A stretch of DNA of 64,000 nucleotides from an uncultured Pseudomonadota bacterium (GTDB lineage: Bacteria; Pseudomonadota; Gammaproteobacteria; Steroidobacterales; Woeseiaceae). A program made the translations under genes and the position numbers. The DNA lies in NCBI GenBank assembly GCA_913055625.1, contig CAJXJW010000002.1:248001-312000 (forward strand). Reading direction: 5' to 3'. The notes under the pieces were generated by a model. The model was given only the letters and a program-made list of their open reading frames with translations. It did not search any database and was not told where the DNA came from. Of the stretch, positions 1 to 8,133 are shown in pieces (positions within the stretch are counted from its first letter, which is position 1; each line of letters opens with the position of its first letter).

Positions 1-665
1 AGCACCGGTTCCCGAACCACGTGGACGTTGCGATTTCCGCGTACCGCAAGCGCTTCCGCGAACTGCGCCCGCGCTTCGAGAACAGCTTCAACACGCTGAC
101 GTTGCTGCCGGAAATCCAGTTCGACCGGGTCGAGGTCGATGCGCCGTCTGCCGAGGCGATCGGCGTCGAAGCGTCGTTGACGCAGGGCTCGGGAACGGAC
201 GACCTGTTCTGGTGGCTGTCCTATGCCTGGGCGCGTGTCGAAGACCGCATGCCCGGCGGCGACGTGCTGCGAAGCTGGGACCAGGAGCACACGCTAAAGG
301 CCGGGTTGAGCTGGCGCTGGCGGGACTGGAATTTCAGCACGGCGGCCGAGGTGCACACGGGCTGGCCGCGCACGGAGCTCGTCGGGACGATGACGCCCGG
401 CCCGGATGGCGACGAACTCGCGCTCGCGGTGACGCCTAGAAACGCGGCGCACTACGGCCGTTTCCAGTCGCTGGACGTGCGTGTGAGCCGTGACTTCCCG
501 CTGAAACGTGGCCGTCTCACCACGTTTCTCGAAGTCAGCAATCTCGCGAACCGCGAAAACGCCTGCTGCACCGAGTACTCGCTGGCGGACGACGGCAGCC
601 TGCTGGGCGAGCAGGCGCACTGGCTGCCGCTGGTCCCGTCGCTGGGGGTCGTGTGGCGGTTCTGA
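1..665 (+). CDS. TonB-dependent outer-membrane receptor, C-terminal part
   Basis: The frame is open from the left edge (first full codon at 3), so only about the last 220 codons of a TonB-dependent receptor are visible. What is seen is beta-barrel: alternating polar/hydrophobic strands rich in Trp and Tyr, an Arg-Asp-Phe-Pro-Leu strand start, a late loop with two adjacent Cys (NACCTEY), and the final Trp-Arg-Phe expected of an outer-membrane barrel. The plug, TonB box and signal peptide lie outside the window, so the substrate cannot be judged. The next gene starts about 65 bases downstream on the same strand. Confidence 0.8.
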   Translation, partial: HRFPNHVDVAISAYRKRFRELRPRFENSFNTLTLLPEIQFDRVEVDAPSAEAIGVEASLTQGSGTDDLFWWLSYAWARVEDRMPGGDVLRSWDQEHTLKAGLSWRWRDWNFSTAAEVHTGWPRTELVGTMTPGPDGDELALAVTPRNAAHYGRFQSLDVRVSRDFPLKRGRLTTFLEVSNLANRENACCTEYSLADDGSLLGEQAHWLPLVPSLGVVWRF

Positions 666-729
666 GAGTGGACGCCCGGGCGGTATCCTTCGCCGTTCGT
701 CGAAAACGCGCTCTTGCTGGAGTCCGCGG

Positions 730-1338
730 TTGATCCGACTGTTTCTTGTTTCGCTGATGCCGGGGCTGTTGTTCGGGGGCATGTGGCTGCTGTTCGGTTA
801 CCTGCGCGACCCCGACAGGTTCGACGCCGACGCGCCGTGGCTGTTGATCGGCGCGTACACCGTCTTTGCGTCGGTGGTCACGGTTCGCAAGGCCTTCGAG
901 CCCGCGAACACACTGTGGGACGCGCTCGCCACGGACTTCCCGTTCGTGCCGACGCAGCCGGACACGTGGCCGATCAGCGCCGGCCGCATCGGGACGGTCG
1001 AGCACCAGGCGCTCGACAGCACGGTGAGTTCCGCGACGGAGCTCGGGCTGTACCTGCGCCGGCTCCGCCGTTTCCTGCCGAACCGGCCGTCGGTGACGAT
1101 ACCGTGGACGCAGGTCGAATCGATCGAAGTGCTGGAGCCTGATCGCGAGGCCGTCGCCGAGGCCAGCAGCCGCGAACAGCGCCGCCTGCTGTCGCGCCTG
1201 CTGCACGCGAAAGTGACGCTGGCGAGAAAGCACGACGCGATGGTGCTCCTGGTGCCGTGGAGCGAGGAGTTCGGCCGGTACGTGCCGGCGAGCATCGATC
1301 TCCGGAAGGACTGGGAGTGGCCTTATTCGGTGATGTGA
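730..1338 (+). CDS. Hypothetical membrane protein with two N-terminal helices
   Basis: About 202 residues. I chose the TTG at 730 because GGAG at 719-722 lies 7 bases before it and translation then opens with a hydrophobic helix (LIRLFLVSLMPGLLFGGMW). A second helix (PWLLIGAYTVFASVVTV) follows near residues 35-55. The remaining ~145 residues are charged and probably cytoplasmic, with a basic stretch (LRRLRRFLPNRP) and a possible PH-like beta segment (VTIPWTQVESIEVLEPDRE, later DAMVLLVPWSEEFG). I recognise no family. It could sense or bind something at the inner membrane, but nothing in the sequence shows what. An upstream extension to 508 is open but would run into the receptor gene. Confidence 0.6.
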   Translation: MIRLFLVSLMPGLLFGGMWLLFGYLRDPDRFDADAPWLLIGAYTVFASVVTVRKAFEPANTLWDALATDFPFVPTQPDTWPISAGRIGTVEHQALDSTVSSATELGLYLRRLRRFLPNRPSVTIPWTQVESIEVLEPDREAVAEASSREQRRLLSRLLHAKVTLARKHDAMVLLVPWSEEFGRYVPASIDLRKDWEWPYSVM

Positions 1339-1389
1339 GTTGGCAGCACGCGGTAGTATTCGGCAGGATCGCTGCGTAGGGGGTGCGCA

Positions 1390-2517
1390 ATGCTGTTTCG
1401 AAACTCTGCCCGGCTGGCCGCGGCAGCCGGCATCCTGGCCATCGCGGGCTGCGGACATCAGGCGATGGAATTGCCCGAGCCACTCGCCTGCAACAACGCC
1501 GAGTTCTCTGCCTACGATGGCCTGCTGATCGTTGCGCCGCACCCGGATGACGAAGTCCTCGGCTTCGCGGGGCTCGCGGCGGAGTTCATCCGGCAGGGCA
1601 AACCGGTGCGTACCGTCGTCACCACGGACGGCGACGCCTATTGCGAGGCCTGCGCGCTGTGGACCACGGGTTCCGTCGAGGGCACGCCCTGCGACGCGCC
1701 GACCTTGTCGAACCTGGCGACGCCCGCGACCGACAGTCTCGCCGAGGCGCGCCGGCTCGAGAGCACGATGGCGGCGAAAGCCCTGGGCCGGCCGCCGCCC
1801 CTGTTTCTCGACTACCCGGACACGGGTCTCGCGGCCGCGCGCCGGAACCGCGATGCCGGCAGTCCCGGTACGTTGCTCCGGCGATCCGACTTCTCGGCCT
1901 GCAACAGCTGCGGTGAGTGCGGCGCCGGCTACGGCGGCGGCCCCGAGACGTCGCTCAGCACGGATACGCTCGTTGCATCGCTCGACGAATTGTTCGCCGA
2001 CACCACGCCGAATACGCTGATCGCGACGACGCACTGGCTGGACGGGCACGGCGACCACGCCGCGCTCGGCGTGTTCGTCCGCGAGCGCGCTTCCGCGGTG
2101 CCGGGCGGGCGTACCGTCGCGTTCGCCGTCATCCACGCGAACACGGCAAACGGCTACAACTTCGCGGATTGCTGGTACCCGGGCCCGGCCGCCGAAACGT
2201 GCCCGTGCTTCGACGAAGCGCGCGTCGACAGCGACGACGGCTGGCTCGCCGCCTTGCGGTCCCATCGCGAGCAGCCCGATCGGGCGCAGGCCTTGCCGGA
2301 CGACGTCGACTACGGCGAGGCGACACAGCTTTGCCTCGACGACGCGACGCGGCTCGCGAAGCCGCAGGCGATCGAGGCATTTGGAACCCAGCTCGGCACC
2401 GTGGGCATAGCACCCGGCGTCCTGCCCGATTCGCGCGTGGGGCTGCTGGACTGCTCGGCCTACCTGCGCTCGTTCGGCCGGCGGACCGAGGTGTTCGTCG
2501 TGCGGAAGTTTCCCTAG
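1390..2517 (+). CDS. PIG-L/LmbE-family deacetylase, predicted lipoprotein
   Basis: 375 residues. The N-terminus is a lipoprotein signal ending in a lipobox (LAIAG-Cys21), so the protein should be anchored in the envelope. The PIG-L family signature follows: A-P-H51-P-D-D54-E, where His and the second Asp bind zinc and the first Asp is catalytic in known members, and a second metal motif H220-G-D-H223. The family removes N-acetyl groups from sugars (GlcNAc-PI, mycothiol precursors, chitooligosaccharides). A Cys-rich insert (CEACALW, CNSCGECGAGYGGG, CWYPG, CPCFDE) is unusual for the family and suggests disulfides in the periplasm or at the surface. The exact substrate is unknown. It stands alone, convergent with the lipoprotein pair to its right. 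Confidence 0.78.
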   Translation: MLFRNSARLAAAAGILAIAGCGHQAMELPEPLACNNAEFSAYDGLLIVAPHPDDEVLGFAGLAAEFIRQGKPVRTVVTTDGDAYCEACALWTTGSVEGTPCDAPTLSNLATPATDSLAEARRLESTMAAKALGRPPPLFLDYPDTGLAAARRNRDAGSPGTLLRRSDFSACNSCGECGAGYGGGPETSLSTDTLVASLDELFADTTPNTLIATTHWLDGHGDHAALGVFVRERASAVPGGRTVAFAVIHANTANGYNFADCWYPGPAAETCPCFDEARVDSDDGWLAALRSHREQPDRAQALPDDVDYGEATQLCLDDATRLAKPQAIEAFGTQLGTVGIAPGVLPDSRVGLLDCSAYLRSFGRRTEVFVVRKFP

Positions 2518-2547
2518 CCGGGTCTCACCGAAAGGAAGACGCCCCGG

Positions 2548-2575
2548 CCGACAGCGACGTCCGTATCGTTGTCGG
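2548..2575. terminator. Hairpin between convergent genes
   Basis: CCGACAGCGA (2548-2557) can pair with TCGTTGTCGG (2566-2575) with one G:U and an 8-base loop, midway between the stops of the convergent genes at 2517 and 2595. There is no T-run on either strand, so a factor-independent terminator is only a possibility. Confidence 0.3.
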
Positions 2576-2594
2576 AAAGGGCGCGGGGGCGGGG

Positions 2595-4310
2595 TCAGTT
2601 CAGCACGGTCTCGACGAGTTCCAGGCGTTCGCCGGTGGCGGGATCGGTTTCGACGATCAGGCCGATTCCCGGGGCGTAGAACTTGTGCTCGAGCGCATCG
2701 GGTTCGAGCGGCGTGTAGTCAGCCGTCTGCAGGCAGTCGCCGTTGCAGGCGCCGCCCGGTGCGCTCTCGGTCGCGGTCAGGCTCAGGATGTCCACGACGT
2801 CCTCGGCCTCGCCGAACAGCACCTCCTGGCGCATCGTCGCCCCGACCACCGGGGAGAACGGCAGCAACACGCCGGGCTCGGCGCCGTCGCGGCCGGCCTT
2901 CCAGGAGCCCTCGATATCGACGAGTTCCGGGTCGTCCGGGACATCGCCGTTGAACACTTCGTAGTTGCGCGCGATCTCGCCGCAGTACCAGACGTCCCCG
3001 GCCGTGTCCTGAGCGTACCAGTCGCGCGTGAGTTCGAGCAGGGCGCCGTCCTCGGTGACCGTATCCACGACCACGACGCAGGTGATGCCCTGGATCAGCT
3101 TCGTCTCGCCCGTGACGACGACCTCGATGACTTCGTCCCCGCCTTCGTAAAGCCAGGTATTGCCCGTGACGAGCGGAAACCAGGGGTTCGGCGGGACGGT
3201 GTCGCCGATGTCGAGCGGGTCGACGAAGTTCGCGGCGTAGGCCGGACCGAACGCCGGCTCGTGAGCGGCGTCCGCGGTGGCCTCGCAGACCGCGAGCCGA
3301 GCGTCGAAAACGTCGTCGCATTCCTCCTCCGACTCGATCCGGTCCAGGGCGGCGTCCGTTTCGCAGTCGGCGCGTTCCTCGTCGTCCGGCATGTCCAGGC
3401 AGATCGCCGTCGTCTCCAGGAGGTCGTCGACGACGTCCACGGCACAGGCGTGGCGGAGCGCGACCGCGGCCGACGAGCAGGCGCCGTTGGCGAACACGTC
3501 GATCTCCTCGTCGTGACCGGCCAGCGCAATATCGCCATCGAGCGTGCCGTCGCCCAGGTCTTCTGCCAGCGTGTCGATCGCGTCCTTGAGATCGATGCTC
3601 TCGCTGGTAGCGATGGCGCGCAGGATGAAGCCGGCCGCCGTCGACGCGGCGTGCACGGCATCCGTGTCGGTGCTCCGGAGCGGGTCGAAGCCGTCATCGT
3701 AGATCTCGCGGCCGATCGCATCCCGCCGGAATGCGGCCGCGACGTCCGTATTGGCCGTATCGATCGCGCCTCCGATCGCCGCGGTGTCGATGATCGTGCC
3801 GTTGTTGTCGGGGTCGAGCACCGCACGCACGATCGCGGCGACGATGCTCGACTGAACGGATATGTTCACGTTCTGCGTCGAACCGGCGTCGCCGAGCAGT
3901 GCCACGGACTCGAGGTTCGGCGGCTCGCCGCCGAACGTGTCGTCTTCCGCGTCCGTGCCGTCGAAGACGAGAAACACGGCTTGGCCGGCCAGGTCACCGC
4001 CGACGTCGATCGTGTACGTGTCACCGGCTGCCGGGTCCCGCGCCAGGGTTGCCAGCGGGCTCGCCGCGGCGAGCGAGGCCAGCCTGTCGTCGGCTGCGGA
4101 CGCATCATCGAGTACCGCCTGGATACGGGCGGCCTCGAACACGAACACGGACCCGCCGAGCACGGGGCTGTCGCTGACGACGCCGGCGAGCGTGATGTCC
4201 TGCACCGGCGGCGTCGGCGTGGTTCTCGTGCTGGTGCCGTCGTTGCCGCACGCGCTCGCGAACAGCAAGGCGATCGCGGGCAGGACGAGAGTAAGGTTGT
4301 GACGTTTCAT
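2595..4310 (-). CDS. Cys-rich lipoprotein, long paralogue
   Basis: 571 residues with a lipoprotein signal (LLFASA-Cys21). Residues ~40-110 look like a small beta domain (DITLAGVVSDSPVLGGSVFVF...). A central acidic, Cys-containing region follows. The last ~220 residues form a module also found in the next gene upstream: NPWFPLVTGNTWxY, EVVVTxETKLIxGITCVVVVDT, ELTRDWYAQD, VWYCGEIA, GSWKAGRDxAExGxLLPF, GGACxGDCLQT, and a closing YAPGxGLIVE. Conserved Cys residues imply disulfides and an exported location. I do not recognise a named family. The start overlaps the stop of the upstream gene as ATGA (4307-4310), so the two are translationally coupled. Highly acidic composition fits a secreted or surface protein. 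Confidence 0.72.
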   Translation of the reverse strand: MKRHNLTLVLPAIALLFASACGNDGTSTRTTPTPPVQDITLAGVVSDSPVLGGSVFVFEAARIQAVLDDASAADDRLASLAAASPLATLARDPAAGDTYTIDVGGDLAGQAVFLVFDGTDAEDDTFGGEPPNLESVALLGDAGSTQNVNISVQSSIVAAIVRAVLDPDNNGTIIDTAAIGGAIDTANTDVAAAFRRDAIGREIYDDGFDPLRSTDTDAVHAASTAAGFILRAIATSESIDLKDAIDTLAEDLGDGTLDGDIALAGHDEEIDVFANGACSSAAVALRHACAVDVVDDLLETTAICLDMPDDEERADCETDAALDRIESEEECDDVFDARLAVCEATADAAHEPAFGPAYAANFVDPLDIGDTVPPNPWFPLVTGNTWLYEGGDEVIEVVVTGETKLIQGITCVVVVDTVTEDGALLELTRDWYAQDTAGDVWYCGEIARNYEVFNGDVPDDPELVDIEGSWKAGRDGAEPGVLLPFSPVVGATMRQEVLFGEAEDVVDILSLTATESAPGGACNGDCLQTADYTPLEPDALEHKFYAPGIGLIVETDPATGERLELVETVLN

Positions 4311-5269
4311 GATCCGGCTCCCGTGAATTCGATGAGTTCGACCCGGTCTCCCGTCTCGATGTCGATCTCGACGATCAGCCCGAGGCCCGGCGCGTAGTAC
4401 TTGTTCTCTTGCGCGTCCGGCTCGAGAGGGGTGGAGTCGCGTGTTTGCAGGCAGTCGCCCGCGCAGGCGCCGCCAGGCGCCGTCTCGGTGGCATCCGTTG
4501 CCAGTATCTCGATGACGTCCTCCGCATCGGTCTGCGCGAACTCCTGCCGGAATATGTCACCGGCCACCGGCGTGAACGGCAGCAGGATGCCGACTTCGGC
4601 ATCGTCACGGCCGGCTTTCCAGGAGCCGTCGATGTCGACGAGTTCCGGGCCTTCGGTTTCGTCGCCGTCGAAGGATTCGAAGTTCTCGGCGATCTCGCCG
4701 CAGTACCAGACGTTGCCGTCCACGTCCTGCGCGTACCAGTCGCGCGTGATTTCGACGACCTCGCCGTCCTCCGCCGCGGTATCGACGACCACGACGCAGG
4801 TGATGCCGTCGATCAGCTTCGTCTCGTCGGTGACGACGACCTCGACGGTCTCGTCGTCGCCGGCGTAGCGCCAGGTGTTGCCGGTGACCAGCGGGAACCA
4901 CGGGTTCGGGGCGATGGAGACGCCGATCTGCAGCGGGTCGACGAAGCTGGCCGCGTGATCCTCGCCGAAGGCCGGGTCGTGGGTCGCGTCATCAAGCGCG
5001 TTGCACAGGTCGAGCCTCGCGTCGAGCACTTCGGCACATTCCTCGGCTCCCTCGTCGTAGCTCGCGTATGCATCGTCGATGCAAGCGGGGTCGACGTTGG
5101 AATTGTCGAGGCATTGCGCCGATGCCGTGAAGAAGTCGTCGCGCAGGTCGAACTCGCAGGCGACCCGCTGCGTCTGCGCGCTCGCGCTGCAGCCCGGCTC
5201 CGCCGCCAGCCCCTGGCCTGCCGCCAGTGTCATGCCCGATACGGACAGTAGCAACCATCGCATAGTCAT
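4307..5269 (-). CDS. Cys-rich secreted protein, short paralogue
   Basis: 320 residues, with a Sec signal peptide (MTMRWLLLSVSGMTLAAGQGLAAEPG) and GGGAGAAC-like Shine-Dalgarno (GGGAG) just upstream. After a short Cys-containing N-terminal part (VACEF, SAQCLDN, DPACIDD, EECAEVL, DLCNAL) it carries the same ~220-residue module as the downstream gene, with all the motif Cys residues in register. It lacks the lipobox and the N-terminal domain of its partner. This is an ancient tandem duplication, since the copies are clearly alike but diverged throughout. First gene of a two-gene operon. Function unknown; a stable extracellular beta domain is the most that can be said. Confidence 0.72.
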   Translation of the reverse strand: MTMRWLLLSVSGMTLAAGQGLAAEPGCSASAQTQRVACEFDLRDDFFTASAQCLDNSNVDPACIDDAYASYDEGAEECAEVLDARLDLCNALDDATHDPAFGEDHAASFVDPLQIGVSIAPNPWFPLVTGNTWRYAGDDETVEVVVTDETKLIDGITCVVVVDTAAEDGEVVEITRDWYAQDVDGNVWYCGEIAENFESFDGDETEGPELVDIDGSWKAGRDDAEVGILLPFTPVAGDIFRQEFAQTDAEDVIEILATDATETAPGGACAGDCLQTRDSTPLEPDAQENKYYAPGLGLIVEIDIETGDRVELIEFTGAGS

Positions 5270-5410
5270 CTGCGTTCTCCCTTCGGTGAATTCCCGGTCT
5301 GCCCCTGTAGACGGGTGCCGGGCCGAAAATCCGTCGCGCGATGGCGGGATCAGGCAGGCGCAGCAGGGAACTGCGTCAGGAAGAGCGGGGCGGGAGGGCG
5401 GTCGCCCGCG

Positions 5411-6271
5411 TTACAGGCGGTGCCAGAGGCGGTCCGGCGTCGCCGGCCGCTCGCTAACCACGCCCTGGGCCAGTAGCGCGTCGGATGCACGCTTGAGCGC
5501 CGCGGCTGGCGGCCGGGTTCCGCCCGCCCAGCGCACGTGCGCCAGCCAGTGCGTCACGTCCGGCAACCGGATGCCGAATGTCTCCGCGATCTGCGCCGGC
5601 GTCGACGCGCGTCGCTTGAAGTTGCGTGCTTCGCGCTGTGCGACGGCGAGCGCCGTGCTCAATGCTGCGGCGCGCCGCGACAGCACGTCGCGACGGGCCG
5701 ACATTACGAACGCCGGCCACGGCACCTCGCGCACGCCGAGGCGGCGAAATTCGCCGGCGTCCACGAGCGGCTGTGTCATGTGCCGTTCCCAGAAGAAGAC
5801 GTCGGCCCTGTTCCTCGCGAGCGCCCGACGCGCGCCGTCGAGGTCGTTGATGACGACGAAGTGCATGGCCTCCGTGTCCCAGCCGCGGGCCGCGGCGTCG
5901 ACGATCGGGATCAGGTGCGAACCGGAACCGTAGCGGCTGATGGCAATGCGCCTGCCGCGCATGTCGCCGATGCGACGCAGCTTGCTGCCGTGTGCGACGT
6001 GTATGCCCCATACCAGTGGCGACGCGACCCACACGCCGCACAGCCGGTTGCGGTCGTGGTTCAGGACGTCGGCGACCGCGCCCTCGGTGAGCACGAGTGC
6101 CGCGTCGAGTTCACCGTCGCGCAGCGCCGCGGTCATCTGGCCGGTACCGCCGGGGCATTCGACGAAGTCGACGTCGACACCCGCCGCGTTGAAGGCGCCC
6201 GACGCGACCGCGAGTCGCCACGGCAGATTGAAGTGCTCGGGCACCCCGCCGATGCGGAGCGGCTTGCCCAT
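5411..6271 (-). CDS. Ca3427-like type 2 periplasmic-binding-fold protein
   Basis: 286 residues. The opening (RIGGVPEHFNLPWRLAVASGAF, then GVDVDFVECPGGTGQMTAALRDGELDAALVLTEG) follows the pattern of the Ca3427/SsuA-NMT1-like type 2 binding fold: a V-P-E-H segment, a Gly-Thr-Gly phosphate/anion-type turn and an alternating second lobe (GRRIAISRYGSGSHLI). There is no signal peptide, so it is probably cytoplasmic or a small-molecule-binding enzyme rather than an ABC-transport receptor, and no permease gene is nearby. Its ATG (6271) directly abuts the stop of the cupin gene (6272-6274), so it is the last gene of the operon that starts at 9999. Ligand unknown. Confidence 0.65.
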   Translation of the reverse strand: MGKPLRIGGVPEHFNLPWRLAVASGAFNAAGVDVDFVECPGGTGQMTAALRDGELDAALVLTEGAVADVLNHDRNRLCGVWVASPLVWGIHVAHGSKLRRIGDMRGRRIAISRYGSGSHLIPIVDAAARGWDTEAMHFVVINDLDGARRALARNRADVFFWERHMTQPLVDAGEFRRLGVREVPWPAFVMSARRDVLSRRAAALSTALAVAQREARNFKRRASTPAQIAETFGIRLPDVTHWLAHVRWAGGTRPPAAALKRASDALLAQGVVSERPATPDRLWHRL

Positions 6272-6715
6272 CTACAGGCCCGAGCCGTCCTCGGAATAGA
6301 TGACCCAGATCTTCGTGTAGCCGTCGGTCTCCCACACGCCGGTCCATTCCTTCGGGATGGTTACGGCTTCACCGGCCTCGATCTCGGTCACCGAGCCGTC
6401 GGACGACGTCAGCGTGACGCCGCCCTCGAGGAAATACATGAACTCGTCAACGCCGTAGGGCTCCGTGATCTCCCAGCGGCTCTTGCCGGCGCGGTACATG
6501 CCCGAGGCGAACTTGCCGTCCGAGCTCTTGAGCGACGTGACGTCGAGCACCGTGAAACCGCCGCGCTCGGTCTTCGTCACGTCCGGGCGCTCGAAGATGG
6601 CACCGGCCTGGTCGGCCTTCGTGATCTCGGCGGGCGTCACGACGCCGTCACCCGCGACGACGAGCCCTGCGAGCAACAGGCCGGCGCCGAGGCCGGCGGC
6701 AAATCCGTGTTTCAT
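6272..6715 (-). CDS. Exported cupin-domain protein (Cupin_3-like)
   Basis: 147 residues. I chose the ATG at 6715 because GGGAG lies 7 bases upstream and it gives a clean signal peptide (MKHGFAAGLGAGLLLAGLVVAG). A single cupin barrel follows: the pattern G-x-F-x-S-G-M-Y-R-A-G-K-S-R-W, Y-G-V-D-E-F-M-Y-F-L-E-G and I-E-A-G-E-A-V-T-I-P-K-E-W-T-G-V-W resembles the ureidoglycine-aminohydrolase-type Cupin_3 family. Usual cupin metal-binding His residues are largely absent, so metal catalysis is doubtful and a binding role is possible. It lies 28 bases after the antiporter gene and abuts the next gene, in one operon. Confidence 0.68.
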   Translation of the reverse strand: MKHGFAAGLGAGLLLAGLVVAGDGVVTPAEITKADQAGAIFERPDVTKTERGGFTVLDVTSLKSSDGKFASGMYRAGKSRWEITEPYGVDEFMYFLEGGVTLTSSDGSVTEIEAGEAVTIPKEWTGVWETDGYTKIWVIYSEDGSGL

Positions 6716-6743
6716 GGCGTTCTCCCGGTGATTGGAATGGACA

Positions 6744-8108
6744 TCATACGTAAGCGATGAGCAGGTAGCCTGCGATCGTGATCGTGGCCGCGACCAGGGC
6801 ATACGGGATCTGCGTCAGCGCATGCTGCAGCGGCGTGCACCCGGTGGCCTGGGCGGTGAGTACCGTCGCGTCGGAATAGAAACAGGCATGGCTGCCGAAC
6901 GTGCTGGCCGACAGCGTCGCGCCGATGACCAGCGTCATGTCGGCGCCGAGGTTGTTCGCGAGCGTCGTCACGATCGGCAGGATGATGACGAACACGCCCC
7001 AGTTCGAGCCGGTCATGAAGGACACGAGACCCATCGTCGCGAAGATGATCACCGGCAACGATTCAGGCGTGAGGAACGGCTGCATCTGCTGCACGACGTA
7101 GGTCGGCAGCCCCAGGCCGTCGTTGACGTCCTTCAGGATGAATGCGGCCACCAGCACGCCCAGCGGCTCGATCATCGTCTTGAAACCGTCGATGATCGTG
7201 TTGAACGTCTCGTCCATGCTGAGCAGCCGCATCCCGAGCACGAGCACCACGAAGCCGAACAGCGTGACGTAGACGCCGCGCAGGAAATCCTTGTCCATCC
7301 ACAGCGTGATGAGCACGAGCGCGACCATCGGCAGGATGAACAGGCTCATGCGCGGCGTGATGCCTGCTTTCGGCTGGATCGTCTGGTTCGCCTGCTCGAT
7401 GTGCGCGGCGTCGGGCGGCACCATCTGCCCGAGGTCCTGCGCCCGGCGTTCGGCCTTTTTCATCGGGCCGAGGTCCGGCACGTAGCCCGCGGCGACGAAC
7501 GGGACCAGCAGCACGGCGACCCACGCGTACAGCATGTACGGAATCGCGCTGATGTAAGTAGCGAGCCCCTGGCCTTCCTCCGCCACGCCATTTGCGACGA
7601 GCAGGCCGCCGAAGAATGCGCCCCACGTGGAGAACGGGATGATGACGCTGACCGGCGCCGCGGTGGAGTCGACGACGTAGGCGAGTTTCTCCCGAGAAAT
7701 CCGGAACTTGTCGGTGAGGTCGCGCATCGCGGACCCGACGGCCAGCGAGTTCAGGTAATCGTCGACGAACATCAGCAGGCCGAGGCCCCAGGTGGCGAGC
7801 AACGCGCTTTTCTGCGAACGCACGTGCGCCGCCATGCGCGTCGTGAAAGCCTTCGTCGCGCCGGTGCGTATCAGCAGGGCGATCAGGCTGCCCATGAATC
7901 CGCAGACCAGGATGACCCAGGCGACGTCCTCGTCGGTCAGCACCCGCAGCGACGTGTCGGCGAAGCCGCCGATGAACTGCCATCCGTTGAGCATGACGAG
8001 ACCGAGCAATGCGCCGGCCACGAGCGACTCGATCGGGCGCCGCGTCCACACCGCGAGCACGAACACGAGCAGGGTCGGGACGAGGGAAGTAAACGTCGGG
8101 TCTTCCAT
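6744..8108 (-). CDS. NhaC-family Na+/H+ antiporter-like transporter
   Basis: 454 residues, starting at the ATG at 8108. About 10-12 hydrophobic segments are visible. Family signs include the conserved intramembrane stretches VDDYLNSLAVGSAMRDLTD, DSTAAPVSVIIPFSTWGAFFGG, and FMTGSNWGVFVIILPIV ... STFGSHACFYSDATVLTAQATGC. NhaC-type proteins exchange sodium for protons, and relatives carry amino acids or malate/lactate, so the substrate is open. It sits 25 bases downstream of the flavoprotein gene and 28 bases upstream of the cupin gene, so it may import a substrate for, or remove a product of, that enzyme. Confidence 0.8.
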   Translation of the reverse strand: MEDPTFTSLVPTLLVFVLAVWTRRPIESLVAGALLGLVMLNGWQFIGGFADTSLRVLTDEDVAWVILVCGFMGSLIALLIRTGATKAFTTRMAAHVRSQKSALLATWGLGLLMFVDDYLNSLAVGSAMRDLTDKFRISREKLAYVVDSTAAPVSVIIPFSTWGAFFGGLLVANGVAEEGQGLATYISAIPYMLYAWVAVLLVPFVAAGYVPDLGPMKKAERRAQDLGQMVPPDAAHIEQANQTIQPKAGITPRMSLFILPMVALVLITLWMDKDFLRGVYVTLFGFVVLVLGMRLLSMDETFNTIIDGFKTMIEPLGVLVAAFILKDVNDGLGLPTYVVQQMQPFLTPESLPVIIFATMGLVSFMTGSNWGVFVIILPIVTTLANNLGADMTLVIGATLSASTFGSHACFYSDATVLTAQATGCTPLQHALTQIPYALVAATITIAGYLLIAYV

Positions 8109-8133
8109 AAGTCGCGGGTTCCAGGTGACGAAA

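Noticed and set aside
535-2265. A 576-codon minus-strand open frame
   Set aside because: Antisense to the membrane-protein and PIG-L genes and rich in Arg, Ala and Val with no recognisable motif.
1917-4397. An 826-codon open frame on the plus strand
   Set aside because: It lies out of frame over the PIG-L gene and antisense to the Cys-rich lipoprotein. Composition is Arg/Ala/Gly-rich with no domain or signal. High-G+C codon bias leaves such frames open.
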